From positions 1 to 7,427 of the forward strand of contig CAMGDK010000069.1 in assembly GCA_946042285.1 (NCBI GenBank): a stretch of 7,427 bases of DNA, given 5' to 3'. Below are positions 6,153 to 7,427 of this stretch, piece after piece. Position numbers and translations under genes: made by a program. The stretch comes from an uncultured Clostridia bacterium. GTDB lineage: Bacteria; Bacillota; Clostridia; Oscillospirales; Acutalibacteraceae. Position 1 is the first letter of the stretch, and every line of letters begins with the position of its first letter. The notes under the pieces are model-generated. The model did not search any database and was not told the DNA's origin. It saw nothing but the letters and a program-made list of their open reading frames with translations.

Positions 6153-6875
6153 ATGGAAAAGCTGAATTACAAGATTGATGTTTTTGAAGGACCGATGGAT
6201 CTTCTGCTGCATCTTATTTCAAAGCATAAACTGAATATAAATGATATTCCTATTGTTGAGCTTGTAAATCAATACATTGATTATGTAAAGCAAATGCAGG
6301 AGCAGGATTTTGATATTGCAGGCGAGTTTTTGGAAATGGCTGCAAGACTTATATATATCAAAACCGTTTCTCTTCTTCCAAAGCATGAGGAGGCGGAGAA
6401 GCTTAAGCAGGAGCTTACGGGAGAGCTTATCGAATATCGGGATTGTAAGATTATGGCGGGTAAGCTGGCTGAGCAAACAGATGGGTTTAATAGATTTGTT
6501 CGTCAGCCTGAGCAAGGACACATCAATTACGATTATGAACGCTTTCATGAAGGTGAGGAACTCCTAAATGCATACATAAGTGCTGCCGGTAGAGGGAGAA
6601 GGAAGCTTCCGCCGCCGCTTGAATCATTTAAGGTAATTGTTGCTAAAAAGTTTGTGGCTGTTGCATCAAAGGTCAGCTCGGTTTTAAATAAGCTGTCTTC
6701 AGGCAAAAAGGTCAGGTTTCTCTCTTTGTTTCAGGATGCTCAAACAAAAAGTGACATGGTGGCAACATTCCTTGCAGTTTTAGAGCTTGCCAAAACAAAA
6801 AAGATTACTATTGAAGGTGAAATGGAAAATCCATCTGTTACGATGACGGAAGAGGTGAATGATATTGAGCAATAA
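6153..6875 (+). CDS. scpA: Segregation and condensation protein A (kleisin)
   Basis: ScpA is the kleisin subunit of the SMC-ScpA-ScpB condensin, bridging the SMC head domains and taking part in compaction and segregation of newly replicated origins. The 240-residue product opens with the highly typical F-E-G-P-M-D-L-L-L-H-L-I (11-22) and K-L-N-I-N-D-I-P-I (26-34), part of the N-terminal helical domain that contacts the SMC neck. The signature A-G-E-F-L-E-M-A-A-R-L-I-Y-I-K (56-70) follows. A linker with R-x-K-L-P-P-P at 150-155 leads to a C-terminal winged helix (about 157-223, including A-T-F-L-A-V-L-E-L at 204-212) that binds the SMC head. ScpB wraps the central region. The start is supported by GAGG at 6144-6147, overlapping the stop of the protease gene, 5 bases before the ATG. 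Its last 11 bases are shared with scpB. The length is normal and no defect is seen. Confidence 0.97.
   Translation: MEKLNYKIDVFEGPMDLLLHLISKHKLNINDIPIVELVNQYIDYVKQMQEQDFDIAGEFLEMAARLIYIKTVSLLPKHEEAEKLKQELTGELIEYRDCKIMAGKLAEQTDGFNRFVRQPEQGHINYDYERFHEGEELLNAYISAAGRGRRKLPPPLESFKVIVAKKFVAVASKVSSVLNKLSSGKKVRFLSLFQDAQTKSDMVATFLAVLELAKTKKITIEGEMENPSVTMTEEVNDIEQ
6852..6855 (+). promoter_or_regulatory. Ribosome binding site for scpB inside the scpA 3' end
   Basis: GAGG at 6852-6855 lies 9 bases before TTG 6865 in the scpB frame, within the final codons of scpA. It supports the TTG start over the in-frame ATG at 6901, which has no purine-rich site at the right distance. A GTG at 6855 follows the same site but is in a different frame from scpB. 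Confidence 0.65.
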
Positions 6876-7427
6876 TAATATTCTTGCTTCTTTAGAGGCT
6901 ATGCTTTTTGCTGCGGGTGATCCTGTTGAGCCTGAAAAGCTTGCCGATGTGCTTGATATAGATATTGAAAATGTAATCAAAATGCTTGGTCATCTTGAGG
7001 CTTTATATGACGAAAATCAAAGAGGATTGAGACTTATCAGAATTGACGGTAAGTATCAGCTGTGCACAAGAGAGGAGTATGCAGATGAGGTTAAGGGCCT
7101 TCTTGAAATAAAAAAGAACACACCGCTCAGTCAGGCAGCCTTCGAGGTGTTAGCAATTGTTGCTTACAATAAATCCGTTACCAAATCCTTTATAGAGCAA
7201 ATAAGAGGTGTTGATTGCAGCGGTTCGATTGCTAATCTTGTTCAAAAGGGCTTGATTGAGGAAAAAGGAAGACTTGATCTTCCGGGCAGACCTCTTGTTT
7301 ACGGTACAACAGATAGGTTTTTAAGATGCTTTTCCCTGAACAGCCTTGATGATCTTCCGGATCTACCTGATGATCCTGAGTTAAAGGATGATTCGCAAAC
7401 ATCATTGTTTGAAGAGAATTCAGGCGA
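6865..7427 (+). CDS. scpB: Segregation and condensation protein B, 3' end cut by window edge
   Basis: ScpB is the winged-helix (kite-type) dimer that binds ScpA in the SMC condensin complex. The frame stays open from TTG 6865 to the window end, giving 187 complete codons. The N-terminal winged helix (about 5-75) contains I-L-A-S-L-E-A-M-L-F-A-A-G-D-P-V (6-21). The second winged helix (about 88-165) has A-F-E-V-L-A-I-V-A-Y-N-K (90-101), I-R-G-V-D (111-115), G-L-I-E-E-K-G-R (128-135) and L-P-G-R-P-L-V-Y-G-T-T (138-148), then the near-universal S-L-D-D-L-P (160-165). An acidic tail follows, so only the last residues are likely missing. The TTG start is preferred because beginning at ATG 6901 would delete the first conserved helix. 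It overlaps scpA by 11 bases, which suggests coupled translation of the two partners. Confidence 0.95.
   Translation, partial: MSNNNILASLEAMLFAAGDPVEPEKLADVLDIDIENVIKMLGHLEALYDENQRGLRLIRIDGKYQLCTREEYADEVKGLLEIKKNTPLSQAAFEVLAIVAYNKSVTKSFIEQIRGVDCSGSIANLVQKGLIEEKGRLDLPGRPLVYGTTDRFLRCFSLNSLDDLPDLPDDPELKDDSQTSLFEENSG

Noticed and set aside
6901..6903. ATG start for scpB
   Set aside because: It would remove the first conserved helix of the N-terminal winged domain and lacks a ribosome site at proper distance.

Overview
The window is a gap-free run of eight protein genes, all on the + strand, from a low-GC Gram-positive anaerobe. The AT-rich codons, strong GGAGG-type ribosome binding sites, TTG starts, a type II signal peptide and the YqhQ/PrmC/ScpAB gene set point to Bacillota, most likely class Clostridia. 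The ScpB sequence has a flavour I associate with Oscillospiraceae/Ruminococcaceae, but that is recollection and not a search. The first 17 bases are not genomic: they match the 3' part of the Tn5 (Nextera) mosaic end, so this is the edge of a contig from a tagmentation library and true sequence starts at about base 18.

Layout. (1) 62-1372: a lipoprotein with regularly spaced D-x-D-x-D-G-type loops, probably a surface beta-propeller. (2) 1385-2098 and 2125-3666: an OmpR/PhoB-type response regulator and its membrane sensor histidine kinase. (3) 3672-4646: a DUF1385 (YqhQ-like) membrane protein of unknown function. (4) 4643-5467: PrmC, the release-factor glutamine methyltransferase, overlapping the preceding gene by 4 bases. 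(5) 5468-6145: a short M50/site-2-type membrane metalloprotease. (6) 6153-6875 and 6865-7427: ScpA and ScpB, the SMC (condensin) partners, overlapping by 11 bases; ScpB runs off the end of the window.

The largest gap between genes is 26 bases. I see no terminator hairpin, tRNA, rRNA, CRISPR array, insertion sequence or other mobile element. The genes could form one transcript in which a signalling unit (lipoprotein, regulator, kinase) precedes housekeeping genes for translation termination and chromosome segregation. No promoter can be assigned, because the native sequence before the first gene is only about 30 bases long.

Most of the window is ordinary core genome. The parts most worth a second look are the lipoprotein, whose blade-like repeat has an exact 54-residue period and one decayed copy, its possible role as an accessory sensor for the adjacent two-component system, and the uncharacterised DUF1385 protein. 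I found no convincing evidence of a wholly new system.
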